From Streptomyces sp. DG2A-72 (lineage in GTDB: Bacteria > Actinomycetota > Actinomycetes > Streptomycetales > Streptomycetaceae): a stretch of DNA of 64,000 bases. This document shows positions 1 through 7,876 of the stretch, one piece after another. Under the pieces are notes generated by a model. That model was not told the DNA's origin and searched no databases. It saw nothing but the letters and a program-made list of their open reading frames with translations. The stretch lies in NCBI RefSeq assembly GCF_030499575.1, contig NZ_JASTLC010000001.1, positions 8,456,001 to 8,520,000 of the forward strand, read 5' to 3'. The position numbers were made by a program, and so were the translations under genes. Every line of letters starts with the position of its first letter. Within the stretch, counting starts at the first letter, position 1.

Positions 1-142
1 GTCCGCCTCGGTGACTGCCTTGAGCGGCGAGTCGACGAACTGCTCCTGAACGCCGGCCCACCGGCCGTGTACTGCCACGTCCGGCGACCAGGACGGCGAC
101 CGCCACGATGACGAGCACGGCGGTGATCACGATGGTGAGCAT
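1..142 (-). pseudogene. Remnant of a membrane-anchored hypothetical protein, frameshifted, cut by window edge
   Basis: An ATG at 140-142 with an AGAAGG-type ribosome site opens a hydrophobic segment (MLTIVITAVLVIVAVAVLV). About 20 codons in, the same frame turns into Arg/Gly-rich nonsense. One frame over, the DNA reads RWAGVQEQFVDSPLKAVTEAD, which resembles the C-terminal half of a common Streptomyces hypothetical family: one N-terminal membrane helix, a basic middle with an RFGPEYD-like motif, then an RWxxVQxxFVDxPxxAVxEAD segment. The middle part is absent and the helix joins the C-terminal part almost directly, so both a deletion and a frame change are needed. I infer a broken gene near position 90. 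The family resemblance is from memory. A sequencing indel cannot be excluded, and the gene runs off position 1. Confidence 0.5.
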
Positions 143-219
143 GGCTGCCTTCTCTGGCTCTCGGCTCGTAGGGTGCTCTGCTTCATTACCGTCCCGATCA
201 ATTCCTGTCGGCTGACCGC

Positions 220-361
220 GCGTTGGCCTGCTGCGTCCGCGCATCGCGAAGCCGACGATCCAGACGACCAGGAGTACGGCGGCGACCCATCAAAGGGTCT
301 GCATGGTGAAGCCGAACCCGAACACCACCAGGATCAGCAGGAGGAGAGGAATCCATGACAT
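220..361 (-). pseudogene. Small hydrophobic protein gene interrupted by an in-frame TGA
   Basis: From the ATG at 359-361 the frame encodes MSWIPLLLLILVVFGFGF and a few more residues, then hits TGA at 290-292 after codon 23. Beyond the stop the same frame continues WVAAVLLVVWIVGFAMRG, so the protein would be a two-helix peptide with an LWWVAA centre in which one Trp codon (TGG) has become TGA. The intact paralogue at 1075-1353 has LWWVAA at the same place, which supports this reading. The frame stays open into the next remnant's ATG at 142, so the original terminator is also gone. The function of this short hydrophobic family is unknown. Confidence 0.55.
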
Positions 362-478
362 CGCCGGGCCTCCAGATCGCGGGAAGCTCCTGAGTTCCGC
401 GGGGTCCGGGCGAAGCGGGAAGGTGGAATGCGTCGCCCGTGTGATCCGGAGTGGCATAGCCCTACGCCGTGCTGTCAG

Positions 479-691
479 TCAACGCCCGACGACTTCCCTT
501 GTCAACACAGTGTCGACACGGGGGATTTCTGCGAGCTGGGCAGGGGTCGCTGGGACAAACGGAGCCTCGGCGGGGGCTTCGAGCGGCTCGGCCGACGGCG
601 TCGGCAGGACGTGGTCCTCCCACCAGGACAAGCCCATCACGGTGGCGAGCAGGACGAAGGGGGTCGAAGCGGGAACGATCAGCGCGTACAT
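479..691 (-). CDS. Small membrane protein, 70 residues
   Basis: An ATG at 689-691 opens a 70-codon frame. It has one N-terminal hydrophobic helix (about residues 3-22), the motif MGLSWWEDHVLP directly after it, and a Pro/Ala/Glu-rich tail of about 40 residues. A helix followed by SWWEDH looks like a recurrent small Streptomyces membrane protein, but I know no function for it. The ribosome site is weak (an AGG about 9 bases upstream). Its neighbours are also small hydrophobic proteins, so it may belong to a cell-envelope or stress group. Confidence 0.55.
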   Translation of the reverse strand: MYALIVPASTPFVLLATVMGLSWWEDHVLPTPSAEPLEAPAEAPFVPATPAQLAEIPRVDTVLTREVVGR

Positions 692-1074
692 GTGTATCGC
701 CTGTCGGTGGATACGTGCGACATGGCGGGCAGCCGATGGATGGTGCCCGCATGGGGCGCATCGAGGCTGAGCCGGGATCGCTCAGCGACGGCGAGTGCCG
801 GAGCGGCCCGCTGAGGGCGGGACGGGGTCCGGCACTGATGCGCAAGGTGCGCCCTCGAAGGAGCGCGAGAGGTGTTCGACGCTGCCGGGGGCTCGGGCCG
901 TACCGCACACGCTAACCTTCGCCGCGCTCCCTGGACAGATGTCAAGTGGCCATCTGGTCCCGGCGGAAGACGCTGACGTGGGTCGCTGTCCGCAACCTCG
1001 GGGCAGGGCTACGCTGTTGGTACTGGCCCCGGCCCCCGGCAGTGATGCTTTGTTCCGCTCCGGGGAGGCCCGCC
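692..1074. other. Stretch without a recognisable gene
   Basis: This 383-base interval separates the divergent small membrane genes. All open frames through it have the Arg/Pro/Gly-rich composition of out-of-frame high-GC DNA and none has a convincing ribosome site. It must hold the promoters of both flanking genes, but I could not identify -35/-10 pairs with confidence. Confidence 0.4.
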
Positions 1075-1353
1075 GTGTTCGTTCTGCTTCTCATCCTGAT
1101 CGTGGTCTTGTTCGGCCTCGGCTTCATCAGCCCCCTCTGGTGGGTGGCCGCGGCCGTGTTGGTCTTCGGCGCCACCCGGCACGGCCGCGATCGCGGGGGA
1201 GGCTGGATCCGTGACGACGGGTCCGATCTCGGGGGCTACCGGGACTACGAGAACCGCCGGGATTCTCAGGACCGCTGGAATCGTCGTTACAGCCGTCGGC
1301 ACCGGGCGCGCTGGAGGCGCGAGGACCGTCGGGACCATGGACGCCGCAGGTGA
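1075..1353 (+). CDS. Small hydrophobic protein with an Arg/Asp-rich tail
   Basis: The GTG at 1075 is preferred because GGGGAGG lies 8 bases upstream and the protein then starts directly with MFVLLLILIVVLFGLGF. The product has 92 residues: two short hydrophobic segments separated by a SPLWWVAA turn, followed by about 50 charged residues rich in Arg, Asp and Tyr. The hydrophobic half matches the broken gene at 220-361, so this is the surviving paralogue. It probably sits in the membrane with a cytoplasmic charged tail. Similar short hydrophobic proteins are common in Streptomyces and have no assigned activity. Confidence 0.6.
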   Translation: MFVLLLILIVVLFGLGFISPLWWVAAAVLVFGATRHGRDRGGGWIRDDGSDLGGYRDYENRRDSQDRWNRRYSRRHRARWRREDRRDHGRRR

Positions 1354-1436
1354 CCGATGAAGTTGCCCGACATCCAGAGATTCCGGGGCGGCTTCAGCCA
1401 AACCGGACGCGCGAAAATCGTGGAGAGGCAGATGCC

Positions 1437-1841
1437 ATGCATCGCACAACCGTGCTCCCAGAGAATTGGTGGGATCTGACGGCTGAAGCCTGGGCGGAGA
1501 ATGCGGCCGGTCAGGACGTCGTCGCACTGCGCGCCGAGAATGATCAGCTGCGGCGGGCACTGGCCGGCCGTATGGTCATCGACCAGGCCTGCGGCATGGT
1601 GATGGTCCTGGCCCCCTGCCGCCGTGGGCCGGCCAGGAAACTCCTCGTGGATATCTCGCGGCAGTGCAACAGCAAACTTCCGGAGGTGGCCGCGGCCGTG
1701 GTCGCCGCCTGGGAGGGGGAGCCGCTCTCGCGGCTGATGCAGCGGGCGCTGCGGCGTGCGCTGCGGCAGCTTTACGCGGAAGACCGGGGGTGCGGCGACT
1801 CCCCACCGGCCGATGAGTCGTCCGGAAGGGGAAGGGCATGA
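1437..1841 (+). CDS. ANTAR-domain protein (RNA-binding antiterminator type)
   Basis: The start is ATG 1437, with GGAGAGG 8 bases upstream. The 134-residue product carries an ANTAR domain at about residues 38-112: the lead-in LRAENDQLRRALAGR, then VIDQACGMVMV, then a helical block with KLPEVAAAVVAAW. ANTAR domains bind paired RNA hairpins and prevent transcription termination. Here no sensor domain (GAF, PAS or receiver) is fused, so the protein is an isolated ANTAR unit with a 37-residue N-terminal extension. Its target is unknown. A decayed second copy follows at once downstream. Confidence 0.75.
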   Translation: MHRTTVLPENWWDLTAEAWAENAAGQDVVALRAENDQLRRALAGRMVIDQACGMVMVLAPCRRGPARKLLVDISRQCNSKLPEVAAAVVAAWEGEPLSRLMQRALRRALRQLYAEDRGCGDSPPADESSGRGRA

Positions 1842-1867
1842 TTCACGCAGCCGACGTCCGGGAATGG

Positions 1868-2010
1868 CGCTGACCGCCTGCGGACGGGATGTCTGCCATG
1901 GTGACGGCCCTGGCACCGTGTTCCAGTGAGAACTGCAACATCAAGCTCCGGGATGTTGCTGCGGCCCTGACCGCAAAGCCGTTGAGCAGGCAGAACGCTC
2001 GAAGAGCGCC
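1868..2010 (+). pseudogene. Decayed tandem copy of the ANTAR gene
   Basis: The DNA contains CTGCGG, a 12-base insertion, then CATGGTGACGGCCCTGGCACC. This aligns with the intact ANTAR gene around its DQACGMVMVLAPC segment. The frame from the ATG at 1889 then reads MVTALAPC, NIKLRDVAAAL and KPLSRQNARRA, matching MVMVLAPC, NSKLPEVAAAV and EPLSRLMQRAL upstream, with about 10 and 5 residues missing between the blocks. The blocks are collinear, so this is a degenerate tandem duplicate. No function is expected. The frame continues into DNA antisense to the next gene. Confidence 0.6.
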
Positions 2011-2026
2011 GACCTCGCCGGTGGCG

Positions 2027-3418
2027 TCACTGCGGCGGTGGCAGGTAGACAGTGAGCGCACGCACCGACTTGTCGAGGAGGAGGGTGTCGGCGGCCGGGC
2101 TCACCTCGCCGTCACGGGTGTAGTCCCCCTCCTCTCCCACGCCGTCGATGCGCAGCCGGGTCACGGTGGTGGCCTGGTAGACGCGGGAGCGCGCGAGGGT
2201 GCCCGTGAGGAAGGCCGCGACGAGCCGTGTGCGGGCGAAGGGATGGCTGCCGTTGACGGCGCGGATGTCGAGGAGTCCGTCATTGAGGCTGCGGCGGTAG
2301 GAGGGGGCGAAACCGGGTGGGTCGTAACGGCTGTTGCCGGCGAAGAGCAGCCACAGTCGGCGGTGCCGCCCGTCGATGGTGACTTTGCGGGGCGTGCCGT
2401 CGGCGAGGACGCGGAGCAGGCCGACGGCGAGGGCGGGCCACTTGCCCAGGCGTGCCTCGCGGGCCTCCCGGGCCCGGACGAGTTCGGGGTAGACGCCGAT
2501 GCTGAAGGTGTTCAGGAAGTACGTGCTGGAGTCACCGTCGGCACTGCCCTCGGTCGTGACACGGCCGAGATCGACGGCTCCACCGCAGCCCGCCTCCACG
2601 GCGTCGGCAGTGGCCTTCAGGGTCGCCAGTCCCAGGTCGGCGGCGAAGTGGTTGAGGGTGCCGCCGGGGAACACGGCCAGTGGCAGTCCGCTCTCGGTGG
2701 CCCTGACCGCTGCCGCGTTGACCGTCCCGTCACCACCCACGACCCCGAGCGCGCCCCCGCGGGTGAGTACGTCCTTGGCGGCTCGGTCGAGCACCAGGTG
2801 CAGGTCGACACCGCTCTCGCACAGCCGAATGTCCGTCATCGGCAAGAGGATCCGCAGTTCGGCTTCGGCCGGCGTGTCGCCTCCCGCGTCGCTGTTGACG
2901 ACCGCGATCAGTCCCAGGCCTGCGGGTAGCGCGGGGACCGGGACGTTCGGCCGGGCCGCTTCGGCCGGTTCGTCCACGCGCAGCGGCCACCAGCGGCAGG
3001 TCGCCGCCGCGATGCCGATCCCGAGGGCCACGCCCGCGAGGACACCACCGGTGGAAGGTGTGGCGGTGCGGGCGCGGAAGGAGGTGGCCGCTGTAGCGAG
3101 GGGTAGGAGAGCGGCCCCCAGCCGAGGTGACTCCAACGTGGCGGCGGTGACGAAAGCGGCGACGGCTGCCGCGTGCCCGGACGGCACCACCCGGGTGGCG
3201 GGCCGCGGCAGAAGGCGGTGGCTGGAGGCCGACTTGGAGGCGATACTGACGGCGGCGGAGGCCAGGGCCAGGGAGCCGGCTGCGCGCAGTGCGGCACGGC
3301 GTGCACCGCGATTGCCGGACAGACCCATGACGGCCGCGCCGGTCAGCCACGGCAGCATGGGGTGGGCAGAGGCGACGCGTGCGAAGAGCCGTGCATCGAG
3401 CGCGCGGAGGTGTCTCAT
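2027..3418 (-). CDS. PAP2-like / diacylglycerol kinase fusion protein
   Basis: The 463-residue protein begins at ATG 3416-3418. Residues 1-145 resemble a PAP2 (phosphatidic acid phosphatase 2) membrane domain: RP at 72-73 and PSGHAA at 79-84 correspond to the first two signature motifs. Residues 165-460 form a diacylglycerol/sphingosine kinase catalytic domain with GVVGGDGTVNAAA at 225-237 and PGGTLNHFA a little later. Fusions of this kind are known in actinobacteria and are expected to act on membrane phospholipid. The third PAP2 motif (SRxxxGxHxxxD), which supplies the nucleophilic His and an Asp, is replaced by SFRARTATPSTGG, so phosphatase activity is doubtful while the kinase half looks complete. 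It is transcribed divergently from the sigma factor gene. Confidence 0.8.
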   Translation of the reverse strand: MRHLRALDARLFARVASAHPMLPWLTGAAVMGLSGNRGARRAALRAAGSLALASAAVSIASKSASSHRLLPRPATRVVPSGHAAAVAAFVTAATLESPRLGAALLPLATAATSFRARTATPSTGGVLAGVALGIGIAAATCRWWPLRVDEPAEAARPNVPVPALPAGLGLIAVVNSDAGGDTPAEAELRILLPMTDIRLCESGVDLHLVLDRAAKDVLTRGGALGVVGGDGTVNAAAVRATESGLPLAVFPGGTLNHFAADLGLATLKATADAVEAGCGGAVDLGRVTTEGSADGDSSTYFLNTFSIGVYPELVRAREAREARLGKWPALAVGLLRVLADGTPRKVTIDGRHRRLWLLFAGNSRYDPPGFAPSYRRSLNDGLLDIRAVNGSHPFARTRLVAAFLTGTLARSRVYQATTVTRLRIDGVGEEGDYTRDGEVSPAADTLLLDKSVRALTVYLPPPQ

Positions 3419-3427
3419 GCCGACTGG

Positions 3428-3452
3428 GTACCCTCGGCGATGCCGAACACGC
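3428..3452 (-). promoter_or_regulatory. Candidate SigB-type promoter for the PAP2/kinase gene
   Basis: On the minus strand GCGT is followed after 15 bases by GGGTAC (3433-3428), a fit to the loose GNNT-N14-16-GGGTAY pattern described for Streptomyces SigB-family promoters. It lies 9 bases before the ATG, so any transcript would be almost leaderless. The pattern is short, and the call rests partly on the adjacent SigB-family gene. Confidence 0.25.
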
Positions 3453-3620
3453 GGCCACCCGCACTCACGAATCGGCCAACGGCCCGTGCCCCGTTGTTCG
3501 TTGACCATCGGATTGCGGATCGGACATCGGCCGGGCCCTCTTGAGTCCGCTACCGCGCCCACCACGTTCTGTGCGTGCGCGGTCCCCGACGGATTGCCGC
3601 AGATGGGCTGCGGAGACCTT

Positions 3621-3645
3621 GTTTGAAAGGGGGTTGTCCGGGAAC
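3621..3645 (+). promoter_or_regulatory. Candidate SigB-type promoter for the sigma factor gene
   Basis: GTTT at 3621-3624 is followed after 15 bases by GGGAAC at 3640-3645, close to GTTT-N15-GGGTAC. It sits 116 bases upstream of the sigma factor start. Autoregulation is common for this sigma class, so the position is sensible, but the -10 differs from consensus at one key base. Confidence 0.3.
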
Positions 3646-3760
3646 TCGCTCGCTGTGCTTCAGACCGGAGGCACGCCCGTGGGAGCAACTGTCGCCGCTC
3701 CCCAGTGTGCTGCGGTCTGCCGGCTCCCACGATCAGTGACGCCACCGATCAGGGAGACAC

Positions 3761-4582
3761 ATGTCCGTGACGTACGAACGCCCGCAGAATCGGCGAAGTG
3801 ACCGCCCCTACCACGACGCACCGGACACCGAAGCCGCGTTCCTCCGTATCGCCGCCCTGCCGGACGGCCCGGAGAGGTCCGCGCTGCGGCAGGAGGTGGT
3901 GTGCGCCTGGATGCCGATGGCCGTACGGCTCGCCCGGCGCTTCCGCCATCGCGGTGAGACTTTCGAGGACCTCGGGCAGGTCGCCCAACTGGGCCTGGTC
4001 AAGGCGGTGGCCCGCTTCGACCCCAGCCGCGGCACCGCCTTCCCGAGCTTTGCCATACCGACGATCCTCGGCGAGGTGAAGCGGCACTTCCGTGACGAAC
4101 TCTGGGGCGTCCATGTACCGCGGCGCGTGCAGGAGTTGGGCGCCCGGGCCCGTTCCGCCGGCAGTGAGTGGGCCTCGCTCAACGGCCGCGAACCCTCGGT
4201 CCACGAGATCGCCTCACACAGCGGTCTGACCGAGGCTGAGGTTCGGCTGGGTCAGGGGGCGCTGGAGAGCTTCACCGCCCGGTCCTTGGACACCGTGCCC
4301 AGCCGCACCGGGGACAGTCACCAGCTGACCGACACCCTCGGCGACGTCGAGCCGGGCTTCGACCGGGTGATCAACCGCGAGGCGCTCCGCCCCCTGCTGC
4401 GGGCACTGCCCGAACGCGAACGGCAGATCTTGTACATGAGGTTCTTCTGCGAGATGACGCAGGCCCGCATCGGCCTGCAGCTCGGTGTCTCCCAGATGCA
4501 CGTCTCCCGTCTGATCACCCGCACCTGCGCACGCCTGCGCGACCAGGTGATGGCGGACCGCGATCTGAGGAGGGCATCGTGA
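3761..4582 (+). CDS. RNA polymerase sigma factor, SigB/SigF/SigG family
   Basis: The 273-residue product has the architecture of alternative sigma factors related to Bacillus SigB: region 2 at about residues 45-115 (RLARRFRHRGETFEDLGQVA, with FPSFAIPTILGEVKRHFRDE), region 3 at about 125-190 and a helix-turn-helix region 4 at the end (MTQARIGLQLGVSQMHVSRL). A strong ribosome site, AGGGAG, precedes ATG 3761. This family directs stress, osmotic and developmental genes in Streptomyces and is usually held by an anti-sigma kinase. No anti-sigma or anti-anti-sigma gene is adjacent. Its stop overlaps the next start by 4 bases, so the downstream membrane protein is co-expressed. Confidence 0.88.
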   Translation: MSVTYERPQNRRSDRPYHDAPDTEAAFLRIAALPDGPERSALRQEVVCAWMPMAVRLARRFRHRGETFEDLGQVAQLGLVKAVARFDPSRGTAFPSFAIPTILGEVKRHFRDELWGVHVPRRVQELGARARSAGSEWASLNGREPSVHEIASHSGLTEAEVRLGQGALESFTARSLDTVPSRTGDSHQLTDTLGDVEPGFDRVINREALRPLLRALPERERQILYMRFFCEMTQARIGLQLGVSQMHVSRLITRTCARLRDQVMADRDLRRAS

Positions 4583-5412
4583 CGACGTCCCGGGTGCACG
4601 GGCGGCACCGGACTGCCGGGCTCCGGACAAGGAACTCCGCGGAGCAGCAGACACTGACCGCAGCGGGGCGGGCGGGCTTTGCGGCACGTGGGGTGGTGTA
4701 CGTCCTGATCGGCGTACTGGCCGTCCGGATCGCCCTCGGCAGCGGCGGCGAGTCGGCGGACCGCCAGGGTGCGCTGGCCCAGGTCGCGGCGCAGCCCTTC
4801 GGGAAGGCGATGCTGTGGGCGATGGCCGTCGGCTTCGGCTGCATGGCGTTGTGGCGGGGCGCCCGCGCGCTTGGCAGGGGGCCCCGCCACAAGGCCGCCT
4901 CACGAGTCCTTGACGGCGGGCGGGCGGTCTTCTACGCCGCCATCTGCTGGGCCACGGCGGCGTACGCCGCCGGGGGCGGGCAGGGCTCCAGCGGCAATGC
5001 GCAGTCGCAGGACTGGACGGCGTCGGCGCTCAAACTGCCGTACGGCCGGGCGCTGGTGGGTGGCGCGGGCTGCCTCCTGATCGGTATCGGCGCGGTACTC
5101 GCCGTCCGGGCGGCCATGCGGCGCTTCCTTCGGCAGCTGGACACCGGCGCCATGAGCCATCGTACGAAGCAGGTCGTCACCGCTCTGGGCGTGGGCGGAG
5201 GCGTGGCACGTGGTGTGGTGTTCGCCGCGGCTGGGATCTTCATCCTGGTGGCAGCCGTCCGCTTCGACCCGGACGAGGCCAAGGGCGTGGACGCGACGCT
5301 CCGCAGCTTCACGCAGACACCGGTGGGGCCGTGGCTCCTGGTCGGCGTCGCGATCGGGCTGGTTCTCTTCGGCGTCTTCTCCTTCGCCTCGGCTCGCTGG
5401 CGCCGCCTGTGA
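4579..5412 (+). CDS. DUF1206 integral membrane protein
   Basis: GTG 4579 overlaps the sigma factor stop in a GTGA, which points to translational coupling. The 277-residue protein has six predicted membrane segments arranged as three repeated two-helix units, each opening with an ARG[VG]V[VF]-type motif (AARGVVYVLIG, GGRAVFYAAIC, VARGVVFAAAG). This is the internal triplication typical of DUF1206. The biochemical role is unknown. Coupling to a stress sigma factor suggests an envelope stress role or sigma sequestration, which is inference only. Confidence 0.75.
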   Translation: MTTSRVHGRHRTAGLRTRNSAEQQTLTAAGRAGFAARGVVYVLIGVLAVRIALGSGGESADRQGALAQVAAQPFGKAMLWAMAVGFGCMALWRGARALGRGPRHKAASRVLDGGRAVFYAAICWATAAYAAGGGQGSSGNAQSQDWTASALKLPYGRALVGGAGCLLIGIGAVLAVRAAMRRFLRQLDTGAMSHRTKQVVTALGVGGGVARGVVFAAAGIFILVAAVRFDPDEAKGVDATLRSFTQTPVGPWLLVGVAIGLVLFGVFSFASARWRRL

Positions 5413-5453
5413 GCGCTTGACTTGCACGCCGCTTGCGTAGGTGTCGGTCGACC

Positions 5454-6635
5454 CTAGAGCCAGTCTTTCCGCTTGAAAATCAGGTACAAGCTGACGCACA
5501 CCACGCCCATCAAGCCGACCGCGAAGGGATATCCGAACACCCAGTGCAACTCCGGCATGTGCTCGAAGTTCATCCCGTAGATCGTCCCGACCAGTGTCGG
5601 AGCGAAGAGGATCGCCGCCCACGACGAGATCTTCTTGATCTCCTCGTTCTGCTCGAAGCCCGCCTCCGCCAACGCCCGCATCTCCGCGTTCTGTTGCTGG
5701 GTGACCAGGGTCGTGTTCACGGTGAGGATCTCCGTGAGGGCCTGGCGGAAGCCGTCGACGCGTTCGCTGGTGTGGGTGACGTGGTCGGCGACGTCGCGGA
5801 GGTAGCGCTGGAGTTCCTCGTCCGTGCCGTATTTGGCGAAGCCGGCCATCAGGCCGTGCAGCATGCCGACGAGCGGGCGGGTGGCGCGCTGGAACTCGAC
5901 CATTTCGCGGGAGAGTTCGTAGATGCGGCGGGACACTTCGGGGTCGCCGCTGAAGACTTCCGTCTCGATCTCGTCGATGTCGTTCTGGACGCCGGAGACG
6001 ACGGGCACATAGCCGTCGACCACCGCGTCCAGGATGGCGTAGAGAACCGCCTCCGGGCCCAGCTTCAGCAGGTCCGGTGACTCCTCCATGCGGTGGCGGA
6101 CCGCCGACAGGTCCGGTGCCGCGCCATGGCGGACCGTGATCACGAAGTCGGGGCCGACGAACACATGCAGCTCGCCGAAGTCGACCTCCTCCGGCGCGTC
6201 GAGATACCTGGCCGCCCGCAGCACGACGAAGAGCGTCTCGCCGTAGCGCTCCAGTTTCGGGCGCTGGTGGGCCTCCATCGCGTCCTCGACCGAGAGGGGA
6301 TGGAGGTCGAACTCGGCGGCGAGGGAGAGGAGTTCGCTCTCGGTGGGGCGGGCGAGGCCGATCCATGCCATGCCGGCCGGCTTCTCGCGCAGCTCGCGGA
6401 AGGTCTCGGCGAGGGTGGCGGGGGAGGAGACGCGGACGCCGTCCTGGTAGAGGACGGCCTGGACGACGCTGGCCGGTTCGGGAGTGTCCGCCGATGCCGA
6501 AGAGGCCGGGGCGGGCTCGTGCTCTGTCTCGGGTGACGGCGGCTGGTGGTTGTGGTTCAGGGCGCGGCGCCAGACGGACTTCCTGGAGTTCTTCGCGGCG
6601 ATGGCGGCACCTCCCTGCTGGTCCCTGCTCGTCAT
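5454..6635 (-). CDS. corA: CorA-type magnesium/cobalt ion channel
   Basis: The protein has a long soluble N-terminal domain and ends with two membrane helices. The first closes with the signature YGMNFEHMP and the second ends in a short basic tail, FKRKDWL, exactly as in CorA. CorA forms pentameric channels that admit Mg2+ and also Co2+ or Ni2+. I place the start at ATG 6633-6635 (393 residues), because the frame upstream is Pro/Tyr-rich and atypical. No strong ribosome site supports this, and an ATG at 6684-6686 remains possible. It is convergent with the DUF1206 gene. Confidence 0.85.
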   Translation of the reverse strand: MTSRDQQGGAAIAAKNSRKSVWRRALNHNHQPPSPETEHEPAPASSASADTPEPASVVQAVLYQDGVRVSSPATLAETFRELREKPAGMAWIGLARPTESELLSLAAEFDLHPLSVEDAMEAHQRPKLERYGETLFVVLRAARYLDAPEEVDFGELHVFVGPDFVITVRHGAAPDLSAVRHRMEESPDLLKLGPEAVLYAILDAVVDGYVPVVSGVQNDIDEIETEVFSGDPEVSRRIYELSREMVEFQRATRPLVGMLHGLMAGFAKYGTDEELQRYLRDVADHVTHTSERVDGFRQALTEILTVNTTLVTQQQNAEMRALAEAGFEQNEEIKKISSWAAILFAPTLVGTIYGMNFEHMPELHWVFGYPFAVGLMGVVCVSLYLIFKRKDWL

Positions 6636-6763
6636 GCTCAAGCGGAGCGGTTGATCACGGAGCAGGATATACGGGGCATACGGCATCGGGGCGGGCGGGT
6701 GGTACGGGGTCAGGTGAGAGTTGCGGACGGAAGGTGTCCGCAAGCGGCGCTAGCGTGCGGAGC

Positions 6764-7876
6764 ATGACGAAGACGACGTCCGCGACGGCCCCCGTGCTCG
6801 GCATCCGCGCCCTCAACCGCGCGACCCTCGACCGGCAGCTCCTGCTGCGCCGCTCGCCACTGACCGTGCGGGCGGCCGTGGAGCACCTCGTCGGCCTCCA
6901 GGCCCAGGAGGTCAAACCGCCGTACTACGCGCTCGCCGCCCGGCTCGACGGCTTCACGCCCGAGGAGCTGTCCCGGCTGCTGGAGCGCCGTGAGGTGGTG
7001 CGTATCGTCACCATGCGCTCGACGATCCATCTGCACACCGCCGACGACAGCCTCGCCCTGCGCCCGCTGGTGCAGCCCGCCCGGGACCGGGAGATCAACT
7101 ACTTCCGCAAGGGTCTCGTCGGTGTCGACCTGGACCGGCTCGCCGTGCTCGCCCGCGAGCTCGTGGAGGACGGGCCGCGCACGATGAAGCAGCTGCGTGA
7201 GGCGCTGAGCGTCGAGTGGCCGGACGCCGACCCGCAGTCCCTGGCCGTCGCCGCCCGCTGCAAGCTGCCCCTCGTCCAGGTCACCCCGCGCGGAATGTGG
7301 GGCAGGAGCGCCCAGGTCTCCCTGACCAGCGTCGAGCACTGGCTGGGGCGTCCCGCCGAGCCCGCCGCCTCCGCCGACGCCACGGTTCTGCGCTATCTCG
7401 CCGCCTTCGGGCCGGCCTCCGTGAAGGACATGCAGACCTGGTGCGGTCTGACCCGGATGCGCCCCGCCTTCGAACGCCTCCGCCCTCAGCTGGTCACCTT
7501 CCGGGACGCAGGCGGCGTCGAACTCTTCGACCTCCCCGACGCCCCCCGCCCCGACCCGGACACCCCGGCCCCGCCCCGCTTCCTGCCCGAGTTCGACAAT
7601 CTGCTTCTCTCCCATGCCGACCGCACCCGGGTGGTGCCGCCCCCGGTCCGGGGCCGTACCTGGCAGGTGAACACGGTCTACTGCCCGTTCCTCGTCGACG
7701 GCTTCCTCGCGGGCGTGTGGCGGATCCTCGACGGCGCCCTCGTCATCGAGCCCTTCGGCAAGCTCACCAAGGCCCAGCGCGGCGAGGTGACGGAAGAGGG
7801 AGCGCGGATGCTCCAGACGATGCATCAGGACGCGGCGTACGACATCCGCTTCGGGACCGTGATCCCGGAATCGTGA
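6764..7876 (+). CDS. AlkZ/YcaQ-type DNA glycosylase (HTH_42 winged-helix family)
   Basis: This 370-residue protein belongs to the winged-helix family that includes Streptomyces AlkZ and E. coli YcaQ, enzymes that excise bulky alkylated bases and unhook interstrand crosslinks. The catalytic Q-x-Q motif is visible in HLVGLQAQEV (Gln46 and Gln48), and the HTH_42 core follows with TMRSTIHLHTADD and later RFLPEFDNLLLSHADR. Outside antibiotic clusters such proteins are thought to be general repair enzymes. ATG 6764 has almost no ribosome site, so the message may be leaderless. The gene ends 2 bases from the ancestral stop of the convergent lysE. Confidence 0.75.
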   Translation: MTKTTSATAPVLGIRALNRATLDRQLLLRRSPLTVRAAVEHLVGLQAQEVKPPYYALAARLDGFTPEELSRLLERREVVRIVTMRSTIHLHTADDSLALRPLVQPARDREINYFRKGLVGVDLDRLAVLARELVEDGPRTMKQLREALSVEWPDADPQSLAVAARCKLPLVQVTPRGMWGRSAQVSLTSVEHWLGRPAEPAASADATVLRYLAAFGPASVKDMQTWCGLTRMRPAFERLRPQLVTFRDAGGVELFDLPDAPRPDPDTPAPPRFLPEFDNLLLSHADRTRVVPPPVRGRTWQVNTVYCPFLVDGFLAGVWRILDGALVIEPFGKLTKAQRGEVTEEGARMLQTMHQDAAYDIRFGTVIPES

